Source: a virus. From it: a stretch of DNA of 64,000 bases. Positions 44,065-51,494 of this stretch are shown here, piece by piece. Position 1 is the first letter of the stretch; every line of letters starts with the position of its first letter. The notes under the pieces were generated by a model, which was given only the letters and a program-made list of their open reading frames with translations, searched no databases and was not told where the DNA came from. The stretch lies in the IMG/VR virus record IMGVR_UViG_3300044678_002717, positions 1 through 64,000 of that record; one strand, written 5' to 3'. Both the position numbers and the translations under genes were made by a program.

Positions 44065-44695
44065 TATATGTTTCCTATATTGCTTGTTTGATAAAAAAGA
44101 TTGTAGAATAAGATATATTGGTGTATCCGTGCAACCTGAACAAAGATTTAAAAATCATCAATATGAAAGTAAAAATCCTTCTACAAGTAATTTGGGAAAA
44201 TCTAAATGGTTAAAAACTGTAAAAGAACTTTCTTACAAAATTTTATTTTCAGGAACTGAAAAAGAATGTTATCAGAAAGAAATTGAATTAATTTTTAAAT
44301 ATAAAAAGAAAAAAAATCTTGTAAATAGTACGGTTGGAGGTGATAAACCACCTAAATTAAATGAATTAGACCCAATACATTATAATAAGACAATTTCTAA
44401 AATTTCAGAAAAAGCAAAAAATAGAAAAGTTTCTGATATAACTAAACAAAAAATGTCTGAGACTCATAAAAAAATTCCTCCTATTTGGTTAGAATCAAAA
44501 GGTTGTAAAAACGGAAGAGCCTATTCTGTAAATCAATATGATTTAAATGGTAATTTTGTCAAAAAATGGGATTGTGCTAAAGATGCAATCAATGAATTAA
44601 AATTAAATAAAACCGCAATTACTGATTGTTTAAAAGGAAGACAAAAAACAGCAGGAGGTTTTATATGGAAAAAATATACCCCTTACAAAGCTTAA
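44057..44695 (+). CDS. GIY-YIG endonuclease with NUMOD repeats (free-standing homing type)
   Basis: 212 residues from ATG 44057, which overlaps the end of the M15 gene. A longer frame is open but would begin deep inside that gene. The GIY-YIG module reads LYCLFDKK...IRYIGVSVQPEQRFKNH with R30 and a catalytic Glu near residue 78 (YQKEIELIF). KQKMSETHKK is a NUMOD3-like helix, and YSVNQYDLNGNFVKKWDCAK through GGFIWKKY is a NUMOD1-like DNA-binding domain. It probably cuts unoccupied sites in related phages to spread itself. Confidence 0.78.
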   Translation: MDNICFLYCLFDKKDCRIRYIGVSVQPEQRFKNHQYESKNPSTSNLGKSKWLKTVKELSYKILFSGTEKECYQKEIELIFKYKKKKNLVNSTVGGDKPPKLNELDPIHYNKTISKISEKAKNRKVSDITKQKMSETHKKIPPIWLESKGCKNGRAYSVNQYDLNGNFVKKWDCAKDAINELKLNKTAITDCLKGRQKTAGGFIWKKYTPYKA

Positions 44696-45153
44696 TTTTT
44701 CTTTTTCTTTTTATCTGTTATTGGACCACCAACAACCCATGCATCACAGGTTCTTTTTGCAGCACATTTAAATTTTAAAAATCTGCAATAACCTAATTGA
44801 CCTGCATCAATTACATCATGTGGGTCTTCAGAATCTTCATCATCACCAATACCTTTAGCAATACAATCTAAAGTTTTTTTGGTAATATCAAATGCTGCAC
44901 AATTACCACAAATAGATTCCTTTGCTTCATTGATTGAATCAAGTTTCCACATCTCTGCTTTTTCTTTCCAAAACTTTGTATTTGGTCGATTAGGATTTAA
45001 TGGTCCATATCCTTTACTTTCAATAGCTTCTTGTCTATTTTCAAGATTTAAATCAATATCTTGTGTTGCAGGTGGACATTTAGAACTTTCTTCATTCATT
45101 TGAACAAAATTTTTAATATCTTTGTATTGATTTTCGCTAATAAAAATTTTCAT
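44692..45153 (-). CDS. Cysteine-rich protein (possible metal/Fe-S binding)
   Basis: 153 residues. Cysteines are grouped as CGNCAAFD...LDC...GYCRFLKFKCAAKRTCDAWV (residues about 82-140), suggesting a metal or Fe-S site. The pattern 'kCaA.RTC..W..GGP' seems familiar from T4-like marine phages, but I cannot name a family. The N-terminus (MKIFISENQYKDIKNFVQMN) is a diverged version of the targeting peptide and ends in M-N-E. A TTACTATTTA late box lies upstream. It overlaps the convergent endonuclease gene by 4 nt. Confidence 0.55.
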   Translation of the reverse strand: MKIFISENQYKDIKNFVQMNEESSKCPPATQDIDLNLENRQEAIESKGYGPLNPNRPNTKFWKEKAEMWKLDSINEAKESICGNCAAFDITKKTLDCIAKGIGDDEDSEDPHDVIDAGQLGYCRFLKFKCAAKRTCDAWVVGGPITDKKKKKN

Positions 45154-45182
45154 TTTTTATTTAAATAGTAAAAAAAACGTAT

Positions 45183-45190
45183 TATATTTG
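45183..45190 (+). promoter_or_regulatory. Leaderless-type TATATTTG promoter of thioredoxin gene
   Basis: TATATTTG ends 4 nt before the ATG at 45195. The divergent late promoter of the Cys-rich gene lies immediately to the left. Confidence 0.65.
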
Positions 45191-45194
45191 AGAT

Positions 45195-45485
45195 ATGAAA
45201 ATCGTTAACTCTGAAGAATTTAAAAATGCAATTAACGAAGATTGTATTATTGCATTTTCAACATCTTGGTGCGGTCCTTGCAAAATGTTAGCACCAACAC
45301 TTGAAACAATTACTGAAGTTCCTGTATATAAAGTTGATGCCGATTCTGAAGCACAATTATGTATTGAATATGGTATTAGGTCAGTTCCAACAATTATTTC
45401 CTTTAAAGAAGGAAAAGAATATAAAAGATTGGTAGGCAATCAAACCAAAACTAAAATTTTAGAAATGTTAGACTATGGATTGTAA
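45195..45485 (+). CDS. Thioredoxin
   Basis: 96 residues. FSTSWCGPCKMLAPTLE has the WCGPC redox centre (C26, C29). YGIRSVPTIISFKEGKEYKR has the conserved cis-Pro, and the length is typical. It may supply electrons to ribonucleotide reduction outside the window or act as an accessory subunit. The start is fixed by the TATATTTG element 4 nt upstream. A short gene overlaps its 3' end. Confidence 0.88.
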   Translation: MKIVNSEEFKNAINEDCIIAFSTSWCGPCKMLAPTLETITEVPVYKVDADSEAQLCIEYGIRSVPTIISFKEGKEYKRLVGNQTKTKILEMLDYGL

Positions 45486-45606
45486 AATAATTAATTTAGT
45501 AAAAGAAAAAGGAGAAGTCATTGGTGTTGTTATCCAAGTTGATAATGGGGATACACAATACTTAACAATAGAAGAACATAATATATATAATAAAAATGGC
45601 AAATAA
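45475..45606 (+). CDS. 43-residue protein between thioredoxin and Api92-like genes
   Basis: ATG 45475-45477 lies inside the last codons of the thioredoxin gene in another frame. It encodes 43 residues: KIINLVKEKGEVIGVVIQVD then a polar end. Its 3' end overlaps the next gene (ATG 45596) by 11 nt. Alternating strand-like residues suggest a small beta-rich fold. Unknown function. Confidence 0.45.
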   Translation: MDCKIINLVKEKGEVIGVVIQVDNGDTQYLTIEEHNIYNKNGK

Positions 45607-46159
45607 TTGTTACAACATTATTACCGTTGAAGGTAATATAGAAACACTTAATAAAATTAAGGATATAATTACACCTTTAGTTCAAAGTGGTTTGAATTAT
45701 GAAAACTATAAGGAAGTTTTTAATGGTGAACAAATCTTTATTGATTCTTATGAAGATTATGATTTTAAAGATGAACATCCAAAATGGTTTACTCCTGAAG
45801 AACCTTTTATTATTGATGAACAATTAATTATTCAAGGTGATTCAGCTTGGAGTCCTGTTACTGAATTTACAGGTATGATTAGTCATGTTTATAAAGTTAA
45901 TACAAGAATTGTTTATGATGAACAAGGTATGAACTTTGCAGGTGAACAAGAATATAATGAAGATGGTGTTTGCACTCTTGATGAAGAATATACTTATTGG
46001 GAATGGCAATTTAAAGAAGGTAACTTCTATGATGAATTTGAATATAGCGCAGAATATATGGATGACCTTGATGAATTCTTAGAAGAAAATAATCTTACCA
46101 ATAAAGTTGATATGGATAAAGTTACGGAAATTTGGAATCAATATCATAGCGAAGAGTAA
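45596..46159 (+). CDS. Api92/YubB-type ferredoxin-like fold protein
   Basis: 187 residues. MANNCYNIITVEGNIETLNK is the typical start of phage and plasmid Api92-like or DUF1281 proteins ('N.c.N.l.i.G'). QGDSAWSPVTEFTGMISHVY and EYTYWEWQFKEGNFYDEFEY continue the same pattern. The domain is thought to be a ferredoxin-like fold, but its role is unknown. The C-terminal 50 residues are acidic. Confidence 0.6.
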   Translation: MANNCYNIITVEGNIETLNKIKDIITPLVQSGLNYENYKEVFNGEQIFIDSYEDYDFKDEHPKWFTPEEPFIIDEQLIIQGDSAWSPVTEFTGMISHVYKVNTRIVYDEQGMNFAGEQEYNEDGVCTLDEEYTYWEWQFKEGNFYDEFEYSAEYMDDLDEFLEENNLTNKVDMDKVTEIWNQYHSEE

Positions 46160-46166
46160 GAAGAAA

Positions 46167-46313
46167 ATGAAGAATAATTTTTTCTTTGAATATAATTGGA
46201 ATATTTATAAGGGTGAATACAAAACCCTAAGAAAAGATAATGTTCTATTGATAATTTCCATAGTAAATTTTATAATAACTTTAATAAATTTATATCTACA
46301 TCTAACTAATTAA
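46167..46313 (+). CDS. Small membrane protein (48 aa)
   Basis: The start is ATG 46167, 7 nt after the upstream stop. Residues about 24-45 form one membrane segment (NVLLIISIVNFIITLINLYL) after a polar N-terminus. No family recognised. Confidence 0.45.
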   Translation: MKNNFFFEYNWNIYKGEYKTLRKDNVLLIISIVNFIITLINLYLHLTN

Positions 46314-46327
46314 ATAGAAATAAAAAT

Positions 46328-47146
46328 ATGAAAGAAGCATACCAATATCATCAGACAGTAAACAAACTAAGAACATTTTTCCAAAAGAAAAACTTCATTG
46401 AAGTACCAACACAATCTTGCTTATCAATCTTAGCAGCTTGTGAAAACCCTCACTCAATAACACAATTTGAATATGTCAATCAAATTTGGCCTCTTCCACA
46501 GACAGGGCAAATGATTTTGGAGGAAAGATTATTAACTAACCCAACTTGGGAAGGTTGTTTTTGTGTGTCAACATCTTATAGACAAGAAAAAAATCCAATC
46601 AAAGGTAGACATGAACTTATCTTCCCAATGTTTGAATTTGAATCTAAAGGTACAATGAAAGATATGCTTCAATTAGAAGCTGAACTTTTAGAACATCTTG
46701 GATTTGATAAACCAATCGAAGTAAATTATGATGATGTTTGTCAAGAATATGGTGGTGTTGAAATTCTTGAAAACGAACATGAAACAAGAATGTGGGAAGA
46801 AAAAGGTCCTGTGGTATCTTTACAAAACTTTCCATTAAGAACTAATCCATTTTGGAATATGCAACATAATGATAACGGAATCTTTAATAAAGTTGATGTT
46901 ATCCTTTATGGTCAAGAAACAATCGGTTCTGCTGAAAGAAGTTCTGATGTAGAAAAAATGAGAGAAATGTTTTATACCATTGAAAATGGAGCATACTCAC
47001 AAAAATTATTTGAACTCTTTGGAAAAGAAAGGGTAGAAAAAGAATTGGAAGATTTCTTCTCTCATGATTTCTTTGAAAGATTTGGTGGAGGAATAGGTAT
47101 GACTAGAATGGCTAGAGCATTAAAACTAAATGGTTCTATCATTTAA
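46328..47146 (+). CDS. Class II aminoacyl-tRNA synthetase-like core (AsnRS/AS-A related)
   Basis: 272 residues. Motif 2: CVSTSYRQEKNPIKGRHELI with Arg84, then FPMFEFES. LYGQETIGSAERSSDVEKMR resembles the AspRS/AsnRS-like active site. Motif 3: GGGIGMTRMARAL (253-265), with Arg260 contacting ATP. The anticodon-binding OB domain of true AsnRS (about 430 residues) is missing. Relatives of this core include asparagine synthetase A-type and EpmA-type enzymes, so it may activate an amino acid without charging tRNA. An AACTAATTA box precedes the gene. Confidence 0.7.
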   Translation: MKEAYQYHQTVNKLRTFFQKKNFIEVPTQSCLSILAACENPHSITQFEYVNQIWPLPQTGQMILEERLLTNPTWEGCFCVSTSYRQEKNPIKGRHELIFPMFEFESKGTMKDMLQLEAELLEHLGFDKPIEVNYDDVCQEYGGVEILENEHETRMWEEKGPVVSLQNFPLRTNPFWNMQHNDNGIFNKVDVILYGQETIGSAERSSDVEKMREMFYTIENGAYSQKLFELFGKERVEKELEDFFSHDFFERFGGGIGMTRMARALKLNGSII

Positions 47147-47156
47147 AAAATAAAAA

Positions 47157-47354
47157 ATGATTTATTATATTATATTATTGCTATTAGCATTAATTGTAAC
47201 TGCTATAGGTATATTGGTTATTAAAGTTGCCATTGAAATGTATGAACAACTTTATTGGCATAAACCTAAACCTTCATTTAAACAAGAAGCTAAAAAAAGA
47301 TACCAAAAAAAATATGCAACTAAAAGAATTAGAAAATCTACTAGAAAAGTATAA
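47157..47354 (+). CDS. Small membrane protein with basic tail
   Basis: 65 residues. Residues about 3-27 are hydrophobic (YIILLLLALIVTAIGILVIK). The C-terminus is basic (KKRYQKKYATKRIRKSTRKV). It lies 10 nt after the synthetase-like gene and overlaps the next gene by 41 nt. Function unknown. Confidence 0.5.
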   Translation: MIYYIILLLLALIVTAIGILVIKVAIEMYEQLYWHKPKPSFKQEAKKRYQKKYATKRIRKSTRKV

Positions 47355-47619
47355 AGCATTTTCAGATAAATTATCAGAACTCTATGACCTAGGTTTTGAT
47401 TTCTATGAAGGTAAATTTGAACTAATGTCAGATGTGGAAAAATTATTTGATATTACAATAGAATCTCACTATAAAAAAGAAGGTGTGGATTGGATTAATT
47501 GGTTTATCTATGAAAATGATTATGGAAAAAATAAACTAGAAGCTAAAGATGGAGATGAACTAATTTGCTATGATGTAAAATCATTGCATGAGTACATAGA
47601 GAAGTATCATAAGAAGTAA
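47314..47619 (+). CDS. Hypothetical protein (101 aa)
   Basis: The start ATG 47314 (MQLKELENLLEKYKAF) is chosen because the frame upstream is a shadow of the membrane-protein gene. The sequence includes HYKKEGVDWINWFIYENDYG and a C-terminal LICYDVKSLHEYIEKYHKK. The 'W+nWf+yen..G' segment is common in small T4-like phage proteins of unknown function. Confidence 0.5.
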   Translation: MQLKELENLLEKYKAFSDKLSELYDLGFDFYEGKFELMSDVEKLFDITIESHYKKEGVDWINWFIYENDYGKNKLEAKDGDELICYDVKSLHEYIEKYHKK

Positions 47620-47643
47620 CTAATTATATAAAATTATTATATA

Positions 47644-48444
47644 ATGAAAAAGTTAAGAATCACAGAATCTCAATTAAAAACAATTGTAAAGGGCATTATA
47701 AAGGAAGAAAGAAAAAAACAAATAATTAAAGAAGGAATTCTTTCAGGAGGGTTAGATAAAATAAAAAATGCAATATTGGATTCACCATTGTTTGATAAAC
47801 TAATCAATACAATTGTGGCTAACATGACTCCTAAAAACATTCAAATGTTTAAGATGATATTTAATCTACAGGAGAGTGTAGGTGGTCCATCTCTTGAATC
47901 GATTATGACAATGGTTCATAAAAAGAATCCTGATAAGAATCTTACAGCAGCTATGAATGAAGAGCAAGCTGCAATAGATAAAGAATCACTTGAAGGCAAA
48001 GTTGTAAATTTAGTAAGAAATGTAACAGGTTTAAATCTATTAGCATTAGGAGGTTTACCATTAGGATTATTAATCAATTCAATTATTAATCTTGGCCCAT
48101 ATGCATTTGGTAGTTTTTTAGGACCATTGATTAGCTTGATAGCATCATTGATTATTCATGGTATATCTAGAAAATTAATTGGTGTTAGTAGTGATGAAGG
48201 AATTATTGGCGAAGAATCTCAAATTATGGAAATGAGTAGAGATGATGTCAACTTAAAAGCAATACTTGCAAAATATGATAGTTCTAGTGAAACAACACAA
48301 AAGGCAATAGCTAATATGATACTTGGTAGTTTTGATAGATTAAACTTTAATCCAAAAATGGCTAGAGTTAAAATCTATAAAGAGTTAAGAGATATGGATT
48401 ATCAGGAAATATCAGGTATAAGAAAAAGATTAAATATTAGATAG
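47644..48444 (+). CDS. Internal-head-protein candidate with membrane-active segment
   Basis: 266 residues. It begins MKKLRITESQLKTIV and ends the shared peptide with I-I-K-E at 21. A second site (KKQIIKE before GIL) follows ten residues later. Residues about 125-175 are strongly hydrophobic (LLALGGLPLGLLINSIINLG; SFLGPLISLIASLIIHG). The rest is helical. An AACTAATTA box lies upstream. If packaged and ejected, it could insert into the host membrane. Inference only. Confidence 0.6.
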   Translation: MKKLRITESQLKTIVKGIIKEERKKQIIKEGILSGGLDKIKNAILDSPLFDKLINTIVANMTPKNIQMFKMIFNLQESVGGPSLESIMTMVHKKNPDKNLTAAMNEEQAAIDKESLEGKVVNLVRNVTGLNLLALGGLPLGLLINSIINLGPYAFGSFLGPLISLIASLIIHGISRKLIGVSSDEGIIGEESQIMEMSRDDVNLKAILAKYDSSSETTQKAIANMILGSFDRLNFNPKMARVKIYKELRDMDYQEISGIRKRLNIR

Positions 48445-48856
48445 TCTTTAATTGAAAGTGCATTCCATCCTTTCTTTTCCATAAACCGCCCCAATCAAAT
48501 CCTGCATCTGTAAAACATTTTACAAAACCATTGCTAAACTTTGGTGTTTGATTTAATCCATTTTCAAAAGCATTAAAATCAATAGCAACTCCCCATGAGT
48601 GTAAAGACATTGAATTTAATCCTCTCTTTTTTCTTATATTAAAACATCCATCAAAAGTTTTTAACTCTGATACATATCCTGTATCAATTAAATTTTTAAA
48701 AGCATTTGATAAAGGATTAATCATATCCTTATTGCAATATATCTTTTTTGGAATCAAACCTATTTCTAAATTGCTTGGAACATCCCATAATACCATACAA
48801 GAATTTGTCTTTGATGGCTGACCATACTTTTTTAAACATTGCTGACTTGTTAACAT
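48437..48856 (-). CDS. Peptidase M15-type endolysin (second copy)
   Basis: 139 residues. LNSMSLHSWGVAIDFNAFEN (80-99) with His86 and Asp93, and GGLWKRKDGMHFQ (123-135) with His133, form the M15C-type zinc triad. It resembles L-alanyl-D-glutamate or D-Ala-D-Ala peptidases. It has no signal peptide and is distinct from the 43.6-kb M15 gene. A late box (AACTATTTA) lies upstream. It overlaps the 3' end of the convergent gene by 8 nt. It might be a virion or lysis enzyme. Confidence 0.8.
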   Translation of the reverse strand: MLTSQQCLKKYGQPSKTNSCMVLWDVPSNLEIGLIPKKIYCNKDMINPLSNAFKNLIDTGYVSELKTFDGCFNIRKKRGLNSMSLHSWGVAIDFNAFENGLNQTPKFSNGFVKCFTDAGFDWGGLWKRKDGMHFQLKTI

Positions 48857-48966
48857 AGATATATATTTTATATAAATAGTTTTATTTTACATTTTGTAAA
48901 GATACTATTTTACAAAAAAATAAAATTTTGTAAAAAATTTACACTATTTACATAAAAGAATAGTAT

Positions 48967-49752
48967 ATGAAAATTTGTAAGAAATGTTTAAACCCAAAAG
49001 ATGAATCAGAGTTTGGTGTTGATAAATCCAAAAAAGATGGTTTATCAATCTATTGTAAGGATTGTCAAAAATTAATTAGAGAAAAATATAAAGGTAAATA
49101 TGACCATAATGAATATTATGAAAAATATAAAGATAAACGAAAAGAATATTACCAAGAAAACAAAGAAAGGATAAAAGAATATTATCAAGATAATATAGAA
49201 AAGAAAAAAGAATATGGAAAACAATATAGAGAAGAAAATAAAGAAAAAAGAAAAGAAAAATATAAAGGTAAATATAAATACCCTTATAAACCTAGAAAAT
49301 TAACAGAAGAACAAAAATTAAATAAAAAATTATACGATAAGGAATATAAACAAATTCACAAAGAAAGATATAATCAATATAGAAAAACATATAAAAAACT
49401 AAAAAAAGAAAATGACCCTGTTTATAAACTAAAGGAAGCGTGTAGAAAATCAATCTATATGTCCATTAAAAGAAAAGGTTTTTCAAAAGAAACAAAAACC
49501 TATGAAATATTAGGTTGTAGTTATGAAGAATTTAAAACTCACATTGAATCGCAATTTGAAACTTGGATGAGTTGGGATAATTATGGTTTATGTAACAATG
49601 AATTTAATTATGGATGGGATATAGACCACATTGTTCCTTGTGCTTCTGCTACAACAGAAGAAGAACTTTTAAAACTTAATCATTATACTAATCTTAGACC
49701 ACTATGTTCTCACATTAATAGAAATATTAAAAGAGATAGATTGGATTTTTAA
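48967..49752 (+). CDS. HNH endonuclease with N-terminal zinc finger
   Basis: 261 residues. CKKC (4-7) and YCKDCQ form a four-cysteine zinc knuckle. Residues about 45-145 are repeats of K-E-Y-Y with N-K/E-E (basic helical linker). WDIDHIVPCASATTEEELLK and HYTNLRPLCSHINRNIKRDR near the C-terminus are the HNH active site. It is probably a free-standing homing-type nuclease. A late box (ACACTATTTA) lies about 18 nt upstream. It is the last plus-strand gene before the early region. Confidence 0.78.
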   Translation: MKICKKCLNPKDESEFGVDKSKKDGLSIYCKDCQKLIREKYKGKYDHNEYYEKYKDKRKEYYQENKERIKEYYQDNIEKKKEYGKQYREENKEKRKEKYKGKYKYPYKPRKLTEEQKLNKKLYDKEYKQIHKERYNQYRKTYKKLKKENDPVYKLKEACRKSIYMSIKRKGFSKETKTYEILGCSYEEFKTHIESQFETWMSWDNYGLCNNEFNYGWDIDHIVPCASATTEEELLKLNHYTNLRPLCSHINRNIKRDRLDF

Positions 49753-49870
49753 AACGAAAAATTTATAAAAAAAATTTTTAAGGTGGCATTGTTTTTCTAA
49801 ATAAAAAAGTTACACAAGAATTTTTTACAAAATTTTTTTTAAATTGGAAACTAAAAATTGTAGCCGATAC

Positions 49871-49960
49871 ATCTTTGTAGCCCCCACACCTATAGGGGGG
49901 TCGGGAGGGGGGTGGCTATAGGGGGATACAGGGGGAGGGGGTATACCCCCCCTCAAAGAT
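49871..49960 (-). ncRNA. G/C-run structured RNA candidate
   Basis: Bounded by inverted arms ATCTTTG (49871-49877) and CAAAGAT (49954-49960). The plus strand has six runs of three or more G within 60 nt. GGGGGTATACCCCC (49937-49950) is a perfect palindrome. A canonical early promoter (TTTG at 49982-49985, 20-nt spacing, TATCTTTG at 49954-49961) faces left into it. No significant reading frame is visible, so a non-coding transcript or a replication-related structure is inferred. The 3' end is unknown. Confidence 0.5.
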
Positions 49961-49985
49961 AAGTAATAGTTTTGAGACTACCAAA
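49954..49985 (-). promoter_or_regulatory. Early promoter of the G/C-run element
   Basis: TTTG, exactly 20 nt, TATCTTTG on the minus strand. This is the same spacing as the small-RNA promoters at 54.2 and 59.9 kb. Confidence 0.6.
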
Positions 49986-50021
49986 TTTATTTTAAAATAA
50001 ACTTACATAAATCTTACATAC

Positions 50022-50049
50022 AAAAAAAGCAATCATTGCTGATTGCTTT
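50022..50049 (-). terminator. Terminator overlapping the stop of the zinc-finger gene
   Basis: AGCAATC/GATTGCT hairpin followed on the minus strand by a T-run. The TGA of the gene at 50033 lies inside the hairpin. Confidence 0.65.
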
Positions 50050-50446
50050 TAATAAGACCATGTCTTTGCAATACCTTTTCATTCCATTTCCAATTGGTTT
50101 TTGATTTGGTATTCTTATTGAAAGAACTATTCCCAAAGTTTACGAATACCTGATTGGTATCGGTATTGTATTCCATTGCTGTATTTTTGTACAGATTAGC
50201 ATCCCATTGCCAAATCGAGAAAAAGGAATTAGAAAAATCAATTGCTTTGATTTCCAAAACACCATTTTCAGAAATCCTTGTTTCGGTTACTTGAAACACT
50301 TTGTAAATGTCTTTTGACTTTTTAGCATTTGGATTAACCTTGGTAATGCAAGACCAACCATATGGCTTGCCATTGAAGAAATGTGGCTTAGTAAGTTCTT
50401 CGCCACACATGGTACAAAAACAAAAGGAAGAAGCGGAGGTCTGCAT
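50033..50446 (-). CDS. Early protein with CxxC zinc motif (137 aa)
   Basis: The start is set at ATG 50444-50446, because upstream codons would lie across the promoter (-7 TACCTTTG at 50487-50494). FCFCTMCGEELTK and YGWSC near the N-terminus suggest a zinc ribbon. The rest (DIYKVFQVTETRISENGVLE) is mixed alpha/beta. The leader carries a TGTCAC/GTGACA hairpin (50468-50480). No family recognised. Confidence 0.55.
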   Translation of the reverse strand: MQTSASSFCFCTMCGEELTKPHFFNGKPYGWSCITKVNPNAKKSKDIYKVFQVTETRISENGVLEIKAIDFSNSFFSIWQWDANLYKNTAMEYNTDTNQVFVNFGNSSFNKNTKSKTNWKWNEKVLQRHGLIKSNQQ

Positions 50447-50467
50447 AGTGCGAGGGGGTAAAAGTGC

Positions 50468-50480
50468 TGTCACCGTGACA
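50468..50480 (-). promoter_or_regulatory. 5' leader hairpin
   Basis: A 13-nt palindrome TGTCAC-C-GTGACA sits just after the predicted transcript start. A sister copy at 52937-52949 keeps the pairing with changed bases. Confidence 0.5.
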
Positions 50481-50653
50481 ACAATACAAAGGTAGTAAAA
50501 TAAATTGAATTTGCAAGTGGTAAAGCAAAATTTATTTAAATTATTTTTTCCTTTCATAATCGCTATATAACGAATGCAAACCTTAAATGGTATCAAAGTA
50601 TCAGTTTAATATTTGCTTTGATTATACGCAATGTTTTATAAGTGAAAGAATAC

Positions 50654-50683
50654 AAAAAAAGGCAACCATTTCTGATTGCCTTT
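50654..50683 (-). terminator. Terminator
   Basis: AAGGCAATCA/TGGTTGCCTT hairpin with T-run, downstream of the gene at 50707. Nearly the same hairpin recurs at 59009. Confidence 0.7.
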
Positions 50684-50706
50684 CCTGTTTTGCTTTGCCA
50701 GCAACC

Positions 50707-50940
50707 TTACTTACACATTGCTTTCAGTTCAGCTTTGATTGCTTTGGCTTTTTCGCCTTTCCAAGTTGAAGCATTGCATAAGAAATACAACACAACACTT
50801 TTACCACTATCAAAGTAATAGTCATCGGTAATGTAGGTTAATTGCGCCATAGCGTCTAAGTAAGGCTTTGCAGCAAAGTTTACCTTTGCCCAATCTTTGC
50901 GGATTTCAGAAGCGATTTGATAAAGAGGTCTGTGTGTCAT
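50707..50940 (-). CDS. Conserved mobile-element protein (77 aa)
   Basis: The pattern PLYQIASEIRKDW...YLDAMAQLTYITDDYYFDSG...VLYFLCNASTWKGEKAKAIKAELK is familiar to me from small proteins of Firmicutes and Bacteroidota phages and plasmids, but no function is known. Promoter -7 TATCTTTA at 50967-50974. Early expression is likely. Confidence 0.6.
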   Translation of the reverse strand: MTHRPLYQIASEIRKDWAKVNFAAKPYLDAMAQLTYITDDYYFDSGKSVVLYFLCNASTWKGEKAKAIKAELKAMCK

Positions 50941-50999
50941 AAAAGTTATTTATTTTGATTACGAAGTAAAGATATAACGAATATATTTAATTTGCAAAT

Positions 51000-51230
51000 T
51001 TAATTTAAACTATTTTCAAATTCGATTTCCGCACATTGAAAATCATCATCCGATATATATTCAACTATTTTTCCGTCACGCATATAGTATTCCTTATTAG
51101 GTTTAGAAATTATAGTTTGTGTAGGTGCTTTGAACCAATCCTGATTTAATAACCAATCCTGATAAGATTTAGGTGTTGATAAAAAATCCTGACCTTTATA
51201 TTTTCCGAATGCTAATTTGAAATTATTCAT
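51000..51230 (-). CDS. DUF3820-like small protein
   Basis: 76 residues from ATG 51228-51230. LAFGKYKGQDFLSTPKSYQD then WLLNQDWF is the 'fGKYKG......p..Y..Wl' motif found in DUF3820 and in tails of exonuclease X-type proteins. -7 TACCTTTG at 51267-51274. The longer open frame crosses this promoter and is rejected. Confidence 0.55.
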   Translation of the reverse strand: MNNFKLAFGKYKGQDFLSTPKSYQDWLLNQDWFKAPTQTIISKPNKEYYMRDGKIVEYISDDDFQCAEIEFENSLN

Positions 51231-51337
51231 GTTTTTTTGTGTTAGTGTTTCTTCCTGATGACAATACAAAGGTAGTAAAATAATTTGAATTTGCAAGTGG
51301 TAAGCGAAAATAAATTAAATTTTTTTTCTTTTTTTTT

Positions 51338-51402
51338 AAAAGACAAGCTACCCCCGATTAACCTTCCCTTCTTTTCGGGCTTCTACCATAGTGTTTCAAC
51401 GG
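51338..51402 (-). ncRNA. Small RNA family, copy A
   Basis: Promoter TTTG, 20 nt, CACCTTTG (-7 at 51408-51415). The core matches the other copies: AGAAGCCCG, GGGAAGGTTAATCGG and GGTAGCTTGTC. Only a short T-run follows, so termination is less clear. No reading frame fits. Confidence 0.6.
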
Positions 51403-51447
51403 CATAACAAAGGTGGCAAAAAGAAATGAGAAATGCAAATTTATTTT

Positions 51448-51480
51448 AAAAAAAAAGGTAGCCATTTCTGACTACCTTTG
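51448..51480 (-). terminator. Terminator
   Basis: AAGGTAG/CTACCTTT hairpin with an A-run on the plus strand (T-run in the transcript), after the gene ending at 51495. Confidence 0.7.
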
Positions 51481-51494
51481 AAAGGCTTTTTGGT

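Larger units (their letters stand above)
49753..50021. other. Intergenic boundary with structured G/C-run element
   Basis: No credible gene lies here. The left half is A/T homopolymer-rich. 49871-49960 holds a structured element described separately. The right flank (49961-50021) carries an early-type promoter on the minus strand and AT-rich sequence. Confidence 0.6.

Noticed and set aside
50468-50480. Palindrome as a repressor operator
   Set aside because: The sister copy changes both arms together, which keeps RNA pairing but not the DNA sequence a repressor would read.
50587-50769. Plus-strand frame of 60 codons in the early region
   Set aside because: It overlaps a minus-strand terminator and the end of a real gene; no plus-strand promoter.
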